A stretch of 15,147 bases of DNA, from assembly GCA_002454125.1 (NCBI GenBank), contig DKII01000012.1, forward strand, positions 491 through 15,637, written 5' to 3'. A program made the position numbers and the translations under genes. Source of the DNA: Novosphingobium sp. UBA6722. GTDB lineage: Bacteria; Pseudomonadota; Alphaproteobacteria; Sphingomonadales; Sphingomonadaceae. This document shows, piece by piece, positions 7,459 through 14,298 of the stretch. The first letter of the stretch is position 1; each line of letters starts with the position of its first letter. The notes beneath the pieces are model-generated. The model did not search any database. It saw only the letters and a program-made list of their open reading frames with translations, and was not told where the DNA came from.

Positions 7459-8571
7459 ATGGCCCGCAAGTTCCTGTATGTCATTGCCGTCCTGATCGTC
7501 CTGTTCATCGCCGGGCGGCTGGCGCTGGGCTTTTATCCCGAACAGCTGACCCGGCTGGCCTTCACGCCCGTTGCCGCTTTCGAAGCCCAGCCACCGGCCC
7601 CGGCCAATGCCTATGCCGATGCAGACCGCTGGATCGCCAGGCCCGATTTCACGCAGCCCGGCCCGGCCCAGTGGCGGCCACAGGGGCTGGCCAAGGATGC
7701 CGAAACGCTCGCGGTCCCGGTGTTCTTCATCCACCCGACCAGCTATCTCAAGCGCGCCCACTGGAACGCGCCGCTGGATGACCAGGACGCGCGCCGCATC
7801 GCCGGAATGATGGTCCGCGCCGCGGCAACGCCGTTCAATGTCTCCAGCCAACTGTGGATCCCGCGCTATCGCCAGGCAACCTTCGGCGCCTTTGTGACCG
7901 ACAAGCCCGAGGCGCAGCAGGCGCTGGACCTGGCCTATGGCGATGTTGCCGCCGCTTTCGACCAGTTCATCGCCAGCATTCCCGCAGGCAGTCCCTTCGT
8001 GATCGCCGGGCATAGCCAGGGGGGCTATCACCTCAAGCGGCTGCTGGCCGACAAGGTGAAGGATACGCCGCTCGCCGGCCGGCTCGTAGCAGCCTATCCG
8101 ATTGGTTGGCTGGTCGATCAGACCGCCGACCTGCCGGCCATGGGCACGCCGGCCTGCGACGCGCCGGACCAGACCGGCTGCGTGGTCTCATGGCTCAGCT
8201 ATACGGACGACGGCGATGCGAACATGATGATCGGCGCCTATCAGCGGTTCGCTGGCAAGCGCGCCGCCGGGGCGCCTGCGCCGCGCTATCTTTGCACAAA
8301 TCCGTTGACCGGCGCGGTCGGCGGTGCGGCGCCCGCCAGCGCCAACCTGGGCGCGATGGTGCCCGACAGCAAGCTGGAGAACGGAACCCTGAAGCCGAAG
8401 CTTGTCGGCGCGCGCTGTGATGCGCAAGGGATCCTGCGGATTGGTGCCGGGCCGGAAATGGGCCCGTTTGTGCTGCCCGAGGGCAATTATCACGTCTATG
8501 ACGTGCCGCTGTTCTGGCAGAACCTGCGCGCCGATTTTGTCCGCCGGGCCAAGGCATGGCGGCCGCGCTGA
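7459..8571 (+). CDS. DUF3089 alpha/beta hydrolase, membrane-anchored or exported
   Basis: A 370-residue protein matching the DUF3089 group of alpha/beta hydrolases, common in sphingomonads; its substrate is unknown. An N-terminal hydrophobic segment (about 5-24) with basic flank MARK acts as a signal anchor or uncleaved leader. VPVFFIHPTSY (87-97) is the first strand with the typical HPT sequence. GHSQGG (184-189) is the nucleophile elbow with Ser186. A late His (NYHVYDVPLFW) near residue 343 is a plausible catalytic His. Two cysteine pairs in the second half could form disulfides, consistent with a periplasmic site. The gene overlaps ruvX by 16 nt, so the two are coupled. Confidence 0.9.
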   Translation: MARKFLYVIAVLIVLFIAGRLALGFYPEQLTRLAFTPVAAFEAQPPAPANAYADADRWIARPDFTQPGPAQWRPQGLAKDAETLAVPVFFIHPTSYLKRAHWNAPLDDQDARRIAGMMVRAAATPFNVSSQLWIPRYRQATFGAFVTDKPEAQQALDLAYGDVAAAFDQFIASIPAGSPFVIAGHSQGGYHLKRLLADKVKDTPLAGRLVAAYPIGWLVDQTADLPAMGTPACDAPDQTGCVVSWLSYTDDGDANMMIGAYQRFAGKRAAGAPAPRYLCTNPLTGAVGGAAPASANLGAMVPDSKLENGTLKPKLVGARCDAQGILRIGAGPEMGPFVLPEGNYHVYDVPLFWQNLRADFVRRAKAWRPR

Positions 8572-9038
8572 TCACCACCTTCGCGCCCGACTTTCGCGCC
8601 GCTTTGCCGGGCGGCGGGGCGCTGCTGGGCCTTGACCTGGGCACCCAGACAATCGGTACGGCCTTCTGCGACGCCGGCTGGCGCTTTGCCTCCCCCGGCA
8701 AGACGCTGAAGCGCGGCAAGTTCGGGGCCGACCGCCAGGCGCTGGCCGCGCTGGTGGCCGAACGCGGTATTGCCGGCGTGGTGATCGGTCTGCCGCTCAA
8801 CATGGACGGCAGCGAAGGGCCGCGCAGCCAGTCGAGCCGGGCCTATGCCCGCAATCTGGCCGAGGCGCTCAGTCTGCCCGTGCTGCTGTGGGACGAACGC
8901 TGGTCCACTGCCAGCGCCGAAAGCGCCCTGATCGCCCAGGACATGAGCCGCGCCAAGCGCGCCGACCGGATCGATGCGGCGGCGGCGGCAGTCATCCTGC
9001 AAGCCGCGATCGATGCGCTGGCCGGCGGGATGGGCTAG
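8556..9038 (+). CDS. ruvX: Putative pre-16S rRNA nuclease / Holliday junction resolvase-like, YqgF family
   Basis: RNase H-fold nuclease of the YqgF/RuvX family, linked in E. coli to maturation of the 16S rRNA 5' end and first proposed as a resolvase. It has 160 residues, slightly longer than usual because of an N-terminal extension (1-22). GLDLGTQTIGTAFCD (25-39) carries Asp27. VVIGLPLNMDGSEGPRSQ (75-92) is the second signature. WDERWSTASAE (112-122) carries the central acid, and RIDAAAAAVILQ (138-149) the last Asp (140). It closes the plus-strand run. Its TAG shares a CTAG with the stop of the convergent gene; no terminator hairpin is visible between them. Confidence 0.93.
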   Translation: MAAALITTFAPDFRAALPGGGALLGLDLGTQTIGTAFCDAGWRFASPGKTLKRGKFGADRQALAALVAERGIAGVVIGLPLNMDGSEGPRSQSSRAYARNLAEALSLPVLLWDERWSTASAESALIAQDMSRAKRADRIDAAAAAVILQAAIDALAGGMG

Positions 9039-9937
9039 GCAATCAGTTCAGCGCGGCGCGACCGGGCTTCTGCTGCCACCAGCCGGCTGCCGGCCTGCTC
9101 CGCCCGCTGCCACAGCGCATCACGCGCCTGTCCGTCTGACGTCGTCCCCGCCAAGGCATCCCAGCAGGCCAGCCGCATCCGGTCGCTGGGATGATGGTGA
9201 GCGAAGCGTTCGGCCAGGTCCAGCGCCTCTTCCCCGCCCAGCCCGACTGCGATCCGCATGAAGGCCTCGCTCGGCCCGCCCGAAACTATTGCCCCGATCT
9301 TCTGCTGGTCCAGATCGAAGCGATACTGATCGAGCCAACCTTGGGCACCCGTGGTGTGCATGATGTTCAGCGAGACTGACAGCGCATCGGCCGGGTGCTG
9401 GGCGTGGACATCGCGGTGGGCGCGGTAAAGCATCAGCTTGCCCTCCTCCAGTCGCGAGCGTTCGACAAACTGCAGGCTTGGAACGGGCTCGTCCCGCGCG
9501 CCAACCACCGCGTCATAATCATACTCGTAATAGTCGCTCCAATAGCCCGGACCGAAGTAGCCCAGGGTCAGGAAGCTGAAATTGTGATCGTGCGGCAGGC
9601 CATAGACAAAGGATGTGCCGCCCGAGGCCCGCAGCATGTGTTCGTCGGTCAAGGGCCAGAGGTTGGCGCGGATGAAGAAGTTGCCATTGGGCGGAGCCAG
9701 CATGACCACCTGCGGGCCATAGGAGCTGTCCAGCACGTCCTCGCGGTGGCGCTGCGCCAGCTCGGCAACCAGGACATCGCCCAGGAACTGCTTGTCGTTG
9801 CCCAGCCGCCGCAACCACAGCGCGGCATTGTCGAGCCGCTCCGGATCGTCGAAATCGACGCCCACTGCCGCCAGTCCATCGCAGGCTTCTGCCAGGCTGG
9901 CGGTATCTTCATCGATCAGCTCGATCACGCGGGGCAT
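9035..9937 (-). CDS. Cupin-like putative metalloenzyme with helical C-terminus, unknown function
   Basis: A 300-residue protein that I cannot name. Residues 1-65 look helical. Residues about 74-195 look like a beta-barrel: GLPHDHNFSFLTLGYFGPGY has a His116-x-His118 pair, followed by an acid/Tyr-rich stretch (YYEYDYD, 136-142) and RAHRDVHAQHP with His174, His178 and His181, then His194. This spacing recalls the metal centre of cupins such as the cysteine-dioxygenase group, but not the textbook motif. The C-terminus (about 221-300) is a set of amphipathic helices resembling HEAT repeats. It overlaps the upstream 325-residue gene by 13 nt and is its apparent paralogue. The role could be peptide or small-molecule oxidation. 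The gene is sure, the function is inference. Confidence 0.75.
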   Translation of the reverse strand: MPRVIELIDEDTASLAEACDGLAAVGVDFDDPERLDNAALWLRRLGNDKQFLGDVLVAELAQRHREDVLDSSYGPQVVMLAPPNGNFFIRANLWPLTDEHMLRASGGTSFVYGLPHDHNFSFLTLGYFGPGYWSDYYEYDYDAVVGARDEPVPSLQFVERSRLEEGKLMLYRAHRDVHAQHPADALSVSLNIMHTTGAQGWLDQYRFDLDQQKIGAIVSGGPSEAFMRIAVGLGGEEALDLAERFAHHHPSDRMRLACWDALAGTTSDGQARDALWQRAEQAGSRLVAAEARSRRAELIA

Positions 9938-10902
9938 CCAGGCACCTCGGCAAGTTGGGGATAGGCTTCAAGCAATTGCGCGCGCAGGGCCCCGGCGGGC
10001 ACCGCCAGCGCATCGTCGCTGCGCCGCGCAATCGCGCTCAGCGCGGCAAAGCCGGTCGCGCTATCCAGCCCCAGGCATTCGCGCAGCGCCTGCCAGCGCA
10101 GGTGCGGAGAGCCGGCTTCTTCGGCCATGGCGGCCAGCAACGGTGCAGCATCACTCCGCCCCATCCGCCCAAGCAGGGCGGCAGTCAGCTCCAGCCGGCT
10201 GTCGCGCGGGGTTCCCGCAGCCTGGTGGAGCAAGCGCCCGTCATCCAGCGCATATTCGCAGCTCGGCGCACCCGATCCGTCAAGCCGCTGCAATTTGAGC
10301 AGCACGGCAATGCCGGACACCTGCGTGTAGATCTGCGCCACTTCGCCGCCATTGCGCTGCGTCACCGCGCCAGCAGCAAGCTCGACCCGCTCGCGCGCAA
10401 TTGCCACCCCGGCTTGGGTACGACCGGTAATCCTGACCTGCTCAACCGCGGCGCTTCCGGCCAGCAGGTGCTCCCAGTTCTCGTTGGCGGCAAAGGTAAC
10501 CGATTGCGCGGGCGGCTTCAGCGCGAGGCCCGCCCCATCGATGGCCTGCAGCGCCAGGCTGGCGCCATGGCAGCGCGCCAGGACCAGCGTCGCCAGGGTG
10601 CGGTCATATTGGTGCCGCAACGGCACCTGCCCGAGCGGCGCCTCGGCCAGTTCGCGCAGGAGCCAGCCTGCGACCCCGCCGACCAGATCGGCGGCCGCTG
10701 GATCTCCCGGCGTGAACAGGGCCGCCAGAAGCGGCAGGTCAGCCAGCATGGCCCCGCCAGCCAGGCGCAGCAGTTCGGCTTCGAGCCGGGCACCCGAGCC
10801 AGTCTGGCGCCAGGCGTTCGACTGGTCGACTAGTCGCCGCTGGATCAGGCGCTGCGGGGTATCGTCCGCCCGCAGCGCCATTAGTTCCGGTCTGATCAGC
10901 AT
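9925..10902 (-). CDS. Unknown protein, apparent paralogue of the neighbouring cupin-like protein
   Basis: A 325-residue protein from the ATG at 10902, 16 nt after the stop of the small peptide gene. An in-frame TTG at 10929 would add nine residues and overlap the peptide gene, but I prefer the ATG. The N-terminus (1-90) is Ala/Leu-rich and helical, the middle (about 100-225) is beta-rich, and the C-terminus (about 230-325) is helical and HEAT-like. By eye it lines up with the downstream 300-residue protein over the last two thirds: for example EYALDDGRLLHQ (216-227) against QYRFDLDQQKIG (204-215), and LTAALLGRMGRSDAAPLL (239-256) against MRIAVGLGGEEALDLAER. The HxH and downstream His residues of the partner are absent, so it may be a non-catalytic, substrate-binding or scaffold partner. 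I know no named family for it. Confidence 0.72.
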   Translation of the reverse strand: MLIRPELMALRADDTPQRLIQRRLVDQSNAWRQTGSGARLEAELLRLAGGAMLADLPLLAALFTPGDPAAADLVGGVAGWLLRELAEAPLGQVPLRHQYDRTLATLVLARCHGASLALQAIDGAGLALKPPAQSVTFAANENWEHLLAGSAAVEQVRITGRTQAGVAIARERVELAAGAVTQRNGGEVAQIYTQVSGIAVLLKLQRLDGSGAPSCEYALDDGRLLHQAAGTPRDSRLELTAALLGRMGRSDAAPLLAAMAEEAGSPHLRWQALRECLGLDSATGFAALSAIARRSDDALAVPAGALRAQLLEAYPQLAEVPGCPA

Positions 10903-10918
10903 CCGGACAGGTCCGCGC

Positions 10919-11071
10919 TCAGGGCGCAACCACGTCGTAGATGAAGGTCATGATCATGATCAGCAGATCGTTCGATTGCAGCCCCTGCGCGGGGTTGGAC
11001 AGGCTGCCGAAAACGCCGGTGAGCGTATCGAGATCGGGCAGCGCGGAAACATCGATCTTGGGCAGGTTCAT
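10919..11071 (-). CDS. Small peptide, 50 residues, possible precursor peptide
   Basis: A short gene: ATG at 11071, TGA ending at 10919. A strong ribosome binding site (AGGGGA, 11083-11078) lies 6 nt before the start. The N-terminal half is acidic and patterned (MNLPKIDVSALPDLDTLTG), followed by a Gly/Ser/Asn turn region (VFGSLSNPAQG, 20-30). The C-terminal third is very hydrophobic (LLIMIMTFIYDVVAP, 36-50) and ends in Pro. It has no Cys and no secretion signal at the N-terminus. It is first in the unit with the 325- and 300-residue proteins. A leader-plus-hydrophobic-core precursor (RiPP-like) is one reading; a small subunit binding the downstream proteins, or a membrane-active peptide, are others. 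It is supported by RBS, coding phase and context only. Confidence 0.65.
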   Translation of the reverse strand: MNLPKIDVSALPDLDTLTGVFGSLSNPAQGLQSNDLLIMIMTFIYDVVAP

Positions 11072-11193
11072 TGGTCTTCCCCTGGATTGCCTGCAAGGCG
11101 AAGGTGCCTTGCCGCGCCAGCCTCACCGACACACCGCCACCAGGTGAAATTAAAAGATTGTAATCGGCCCCGCGCATCAGCAGAGAAACCGCG
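11072..11193. promoter_or_regulatory. Divergent regulatory region with hairpin
   Basis: A 122-base gap between the divergent peptide cassette (minus) and the thioesterase pair (plus), so it should hold both promoters. An A/T-rich patch (about 11146-11163, with AATTAAAAGATTGTAAT) stands out from the G/C-rich surroundings and is the likely promoter core; read on the minus strand it contains TACAAT. I see no convincing -35 partner for either direction. A perfect 7-bp inverted repeat with a 6-nt loop (11093-11112, GCAAGGC / GCCTTGC) lies in what would be the 5' leader of the peptide mRNA, about 21 nt upstream of its start codon. It could be an operator or an mRNA hairpin. Confidence 0.4.
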
Positions 11194-11658
11194 ATGAGCG
11201 ACAAGCCGCCCAGCATCCTGCCCCCCGGTACCCGGTTCGATCCGTCGCTTGCCGCGCGGATGATGACCCGGCACGGTCACGGCGGCTGGCTGGGTATCCG
11301 CTATCAGGACCATGGCGAGGACTGGGTCGAGCTGGCCCTGCCCTGGCGTGAGGATCTCGTCGGGATCGACGGCAAGGGCGTGCTGGCCTCTGGCCCGATC
11401 ATCAGCCTGATGGACAATGCCACGTCGATGAGCGTCTGGACCAAATCGGGCAATTTCGTACCGCATGCCACGCTGGACCTGCGGGTCGATTACATGCGCG
11501 CTGCCACGCCGGGGCAGACCGTGATCGGCCGGGGTGAGTGCTACAAGCTGACCCGCACGATCTCATTCATTCGCGGGATCGCGCACGATGGCGATCCGGC
11601 CGATCCGGTAGCCCACGTCATCGGCACCTTCATGGCAACCCACGGACCATACCTGTGA
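11194..11658 (+). CDS. PaaI-like hotdog-fold thioesterase (first of pair)
   Basis: A 154-residue protein of the PaaI/YbgC-like hotdog superfamily, which hydrolyses acyl-CoA or aryl-CoA thioesters in the cytoplasm. The central helix region VLASGPIISLMDNATSMSVW (63-82) takes the place of the usual HGG...DxA motif, with Asp74 as the likely acid. The following strand TLDLRVDYMRAATPGQ (93-108) and the strand FIRGIAHDGDPADPVAH are typical. The HGG sequence is not seen at the helix start (LASG instead), so activity or specificity may differ. It overlaps the second thioesterase by 4 nt (GTGA). The substrate is unknown; the pair may form a heteromer. Confidence 0.85.
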   Translation: MSDKPPSILPPGTRFDPSLAARMMTRHGHGGWLGIRYQDHGEDWVELALPWREDLVGIDGKGVLASGPIISLMDNATSMSVWTKSGNFVPHATLDLRVDYMRAATPGQTVIGRGECYKLTRTISFIRGIAHDGDPADPVAHVIGTFMATHGPYL

Positions 11659-12053
11659 GCGCGCTGACCCTGCCCCCCTATGCCCAGGCGCTGGGCATCG
11701 AAATCGACCACGACGAGGCGGGCGAACCGGTGCTGCGGGTCGACTATTCAAACCGCGTCGCCGGCCGACCGGGCTTCCTGCATGGCGGGGCCATGTCGGG
11801 ACTGATGGAAATGGCCGGCTTTGCCGCATTGCAGGCCGAGCTGGATCGGCGCGGTGAGACGATGCGGCTCAAGCCGGTCAACATCCAGGTTGAATTCATG
11901 CGCGGCGGGACTGAACAGCTGACCTTTGCCAAGGGCACCGTCACCCGCGCCGGCCGCCGCGTCGCGCTGGTCAACGCCGAAGCCTGGCAGGATGACCGGG
12001 CCAAGCCGATCGCCCTGGCTCAGATCAAGGTGCTGCTGATCCCCGCCGAATGA
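11655..12053 (+). CDS. PaaI-like hotdog-fold thioesterase (second of pair)
   Basis: A 132-residue hotdog protein starting at GTG 11655, inside the previous gene's stop (GTGA). The frame is open upstream to 11538, but that part lies inside the first thioesterase and is not protein-like. RPGFLHGGAMSGLMEMAGFAAL (from about residue 38) is the canonical HGG plus central-helix motif with Glu52 as the likely catalytic acid, in contrast to the first copy. The strands LKPVNIQVEFMRGG (72-85) and ALVNAEAWQDD follow. The two paralogues probably arose by tandem duplication and may work as a heterodimer on a CoA thioester. Its last 29 nt overlap the end of the convergent siroheme-type gene. Confidence 0.87.
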   Translation: MSALTLPPYAQALGIEIDHDEAGEPVLRVDYSNRVAGRPGFLHGGAMSGLMEMAGFAALQAELDRRGETMRLKPVNIQVEFMRGGTEQLTFAKGTVTRAGRRVALVNAEAWQDDRAKPIALAQIKVLLIPAE

Positions 12054-12795
12054 TGACGGTGAGGCCGGGAGCGTCCGGCACCGCGGCTCCCACCGCAAGT
12101 TCGATCTGCTGCGCATCGGCCCGCGCGCGCGTGAGCACCGCCGTGGGCACGCCCGGTTCACGCGCCACCAGGTCCGCGCTCCCCAACCAGCGCGCTTCGC
12201 GCAGGGTCAGGTCATCCGGGTCGGCCGATCGCAGCACGATCTCATAGATGCCCCCGGCGCTGCCGGCCGCACCGTCCAGCCAGGCGGCAACATCGCTGCC
12301 TTCTACCAACGGATCAAGCGCGCCACCGGCGGCCAGCGCCGCATCCATCGCCCGACGCCGTTCCCGGCCATCGGGCCAGCGCGCCTTCATCGCTGCGCGG
12401 GCTGCGCCCAGCGCTTCGGCCAGCGCCCCGAGCGAAGCGGGGAGCAACCCTTCCAGCCGCAGCCGGAGCGCCTTGGCCAGGCCCGCCGAAACCCCGCCAG
12501 TTGAGACCGCAACCAGCACAGGGCCGCGTTCGAGCAGGCTGGGGGTGGTGAAATCGCACAGCTCGGGGCGGTCAACCACGTTGACGAGCAGGCCCCGCGC
12601 CTTGAGCTCAGCTGCTGCCGCCTCGGGTTCATCGAGCGCGACAAAGGCCAGACGCGCGTCGGCGTTGTCCGCTCCGACAATGACTGCCCCAGCACGTTCC
12701 AGCAGCCGGCGCTTGGCCTCTGCCGCCTCCCCCTCGCCCAGCACGATCACCGGTTGGCCGGTGAGGCGGTGGAACAGTGGCAGGCTGTGCAGCAT
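12025..12795 (-). CDS. Precorrin-2 dehydrogenase / sirohydrochlorin ferrochelatase-like (CysG N-terminal type)
   Basis: Corresponds to the N-terminal half of CysG (or Met8/SirC), which oxidises precorrin-2 with NAD+ and may insert iron to give siroheme, the cofactor of sulfite and nitrite reductases. It has 256 residues. The dinucleotide-binding start is PVIVLGEGEAAEAKRRLL (15-32). NVVDRPELCDFTTPSLLERG (72-91) has the conserved Asp75. VLVAVSTGGVSAGLAKALR (93-111) is the family's third signature. The middle segment is shorter than usual. The last 75 residues (from about 182) contain YEIVLRSADPDDLTLREARW, which resembles the opening of a uroporphyrinogen methyltransferase domain, but that domain is not completed. 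The start overlaps the lysA stop by one base (TGATG). Confidence 0.88.
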   Translation of the reverse strand: MLHSLPLFHRLTGQPVIVLGEGEAAEAKRRLLERAGAVIVGADNADARLAFVALDEPEAAAAELKARGLLVNVVDRPELCDFTTPSLLERGPVLVAVSTGGVSAGLAKALRLRLEGLLPASLGALAEALGAARAAMKARWPDGRERRRAMDAALAAGGALDPLVEGSDVAAWLDGAAGSAGGIYEIVLRSADPDDLTLREARWLGSADLVAREPGVPTAVLTRARADAQQIELAVGAAVPDAPGLTVIIRRGSAAP

Positions 12796-14057
12796 CAGTC
12801 GAGCCAGGCCGGAACCCGCTCGGCCGAGGTGATTGCTTCGGGCAGGATCCGGTCAGCCACTACGGCGAACTGATCCCCATCGACCATCACTTCGGCGACA
12901 AAGCCGCGGCTGTTGTAGGACGAGGCCATGGTCGCGCCATAAGCCCCGGCGGTGCGGAACACGGCCAGGTCTCCGGCAGCCAGCGCGTCGATCTCGCGGT
13001 CCATGGCAAAGGTATCGCCGGTTTCGCAGATCGGGCCGACGATGTGCGCAGTCATCCGCTGGCCGGTGGGCTTCACCGCCTCGAAATCATGCCAGGCGCC
13101 GTACATGGCAGGGCGCGCCAGATCGTTCATCGCCGCATCGACGATCACGAAGGGCGTGTTGTTGGAGCTGCGCTTCACTCGGATCGCACGGGTCAGCAGC
13201 ACGCCCGCATTGCCGACGATCACCCGGCCGGGCTCGAACATCAGCGTTACGTCCCAGTTGCCGCAGACCCGGGCAACCATGGCGCCGTATTCGGCCGGGG
13301 TCGGGTAGACCTCACCCGCCTTGTAGGTGACGCCCAGGCCGCCGCCGAGGTCGGCATGGGTGACAGTCTGGCCGCCCGCGCGCAGCTCGGCAATCAGCGC
13401 GCCCAGCTTGACGAAGGCGTCTTCCAGCGGCTGGAGATGCTGCAACTGGCTGCCGATGTGGACGGCGACGCCGCGCATATCCAGCCCCGGCAGCGCAGCG
13501 AGGCGGGCATAGATCCCGGCGGCACGATCGATCGGCACGCCGAACTTGTTCTCGGCCTTGCCGGTCGAGATCTTCTCGTGCGTGCGGGCATCGACATCGG
13601 GATTGACGCGCAGCGCACAGGCGGCGCGCTGGCCGCGGGCGGCGGCGATCTCTGCCAGCTCGACGCCTTCTTCCTCACTCTCGATGTTGAACTGGCCGAT
13701 CCCGGCTTCAAGCCCTAGGATCATTTCGCGGTGGAGCTTGCCGACGCCGGAAAAGACGATGTCGTGGCCGGGCATCCCGGCAGCCAGCGCGCGCGCCAGC
13801 TCGCCGCCCGAGACGACATCGGCGCCAAAGCCTTCGCGCTGCATCACCCGCAGCACCGCCAAGTTCGGGTTGGCCTTGATCGCGAAGGCGACGTGCTTCT
13901 TGGGGAGCGCGCTGAGTGCCTGGTTGAAGACTCGGGCGTGCCGCTCCAGCGTGGCGCGCGAATAGACGTAGACGGGGGTGCCGATTTCCTCGGCGATGCG
14001 GCTCAGCGGTACGCGCTCGGCGTGGAGTTCGCCGTTGATGATCTGAAAGTGGTCCAT
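12795..14057 (-). CDS. lysA: Diaminopimelate decarboxylase
   Basis: PLP-dependent fold-III enzyme converting meso-diaminopimelate to L-lysine and CO2, the last step of lysine synthesis. It has 420 residues, a normal length. VAFAIKANPN (56-65) holds the PLP lysine Lys61. VAVHIGSQ (198-205) has His200. ADLGGGLGVTY (235-245) is the phosphate-binding glycine loop. FEPGR (274-278) and GPICETGD (341-348), with Cys344-Glu345 from the partner subunit, complete the dimer active site. Order argH, small lipoprotein, lysA is common in proteobacteria. The region just upstream is occupied by an inverted-repeat element whose end lies 4 nt before the ATG, so no clear Shine-Dalgarno is visible outside the repeat. 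Confidence 0.97.
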   Translation of the reverse strand: MDHFQIINGELHAERVPLSRIAEEIGTPVYVYSRATLERHARVFNQALSALPKKHVAFAIKANPNLAVLRVMQREGFGADVVSGGELARALAAGMPGHDIVFSGVGKLHREMILGLEAGIGQFNIESEEEGVELAEIAAARGQRAACALRVNPDVDARTHEKISTGKAENKFGVPIDRAAGIYARLAALPGLDMRGVAVHIGSQLQHLQPLEDAFVKLGALIAELRAGGQTVTHADLGGGLGVTYKAGEVYPTPAEYGAMVARVCGNWDVTLMFEPGRVIVGNAGVLLTRAIRVKRSSNNTPFVIVDAAMNDLARPAMYGAWHDFEAVKPTGQRMTAHIVGPICETGDTFAMDREIDALAAGDLAVFRTAGAYGATMASSYNSRGFVAEVMVDGDQFAVVADRILPEAITSAERVPAWLD

Positions 14058-14061
14058 GGTC

Positions 14062-14091
14062 AGGGTCCGGGCTCAATATCCACGCCGTCGA
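14062..14091 (+). repeat. Inverted repeat, left copy
   Basis: Thirty bases exactly complementary to 14299-14328. The match stops sharply at both ends: the next inner bases (GGCGG against TGTTT) and the outer base (C against T) do not pair. Its outer end is 4 bases from the lysA ATG, so in a lysA transcript started upstream of the element it would form one arm of a long stem. Confidence 0.95.
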
Positions 14092-14298
14092 GGCGGCTTA
14101 ATGGCGAACAGATCGGGTTGAAATTCACGCAGGGAAGGCTGGTTGCCTTTCCAAGGGAATTTCTGCCCGAGATGGAAGCCATTCAGCCGTCCCGTAGGGA
14201 TTTGGCCAGAATGGCCCATCCCATCGTCGAGGGGCTCTTGAAATATCGACATATTCCTGCGCGCCCTCTCCTTGTGCTGGGCCATTCTGACTCAAACA

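Noticed and set aside
10903..10929. TTG 10929 as the start of the 325-residue protein
   Set aside because: It gives nine extra residues with no family support and overlaps the peptide stop. The ATG at 10902 follows the peptide gene at a normal distance. The TTG cannot be fully excluded.
11538..11654. An N-terminal extension of the second thioesterase
   Set aside because: The extra residues are an out-of-phase reading of the first thioesterase. The GTG in the GTGA overlap gives a normal hotdog length.
12777..13718. Plus-strand frames across lysA, and others to 14471
   Set aside because: They are antisense to lysA and the inverted-repeat element, with no RBS and no family resemblance.
14073..14285. 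A 70-codon minus-strand frame inside the inverted-repeat element
   Set aside because: It runs from the interior into one terminal repeat, has no clear RBS and no recognisable motif. Too short to be a transposase.
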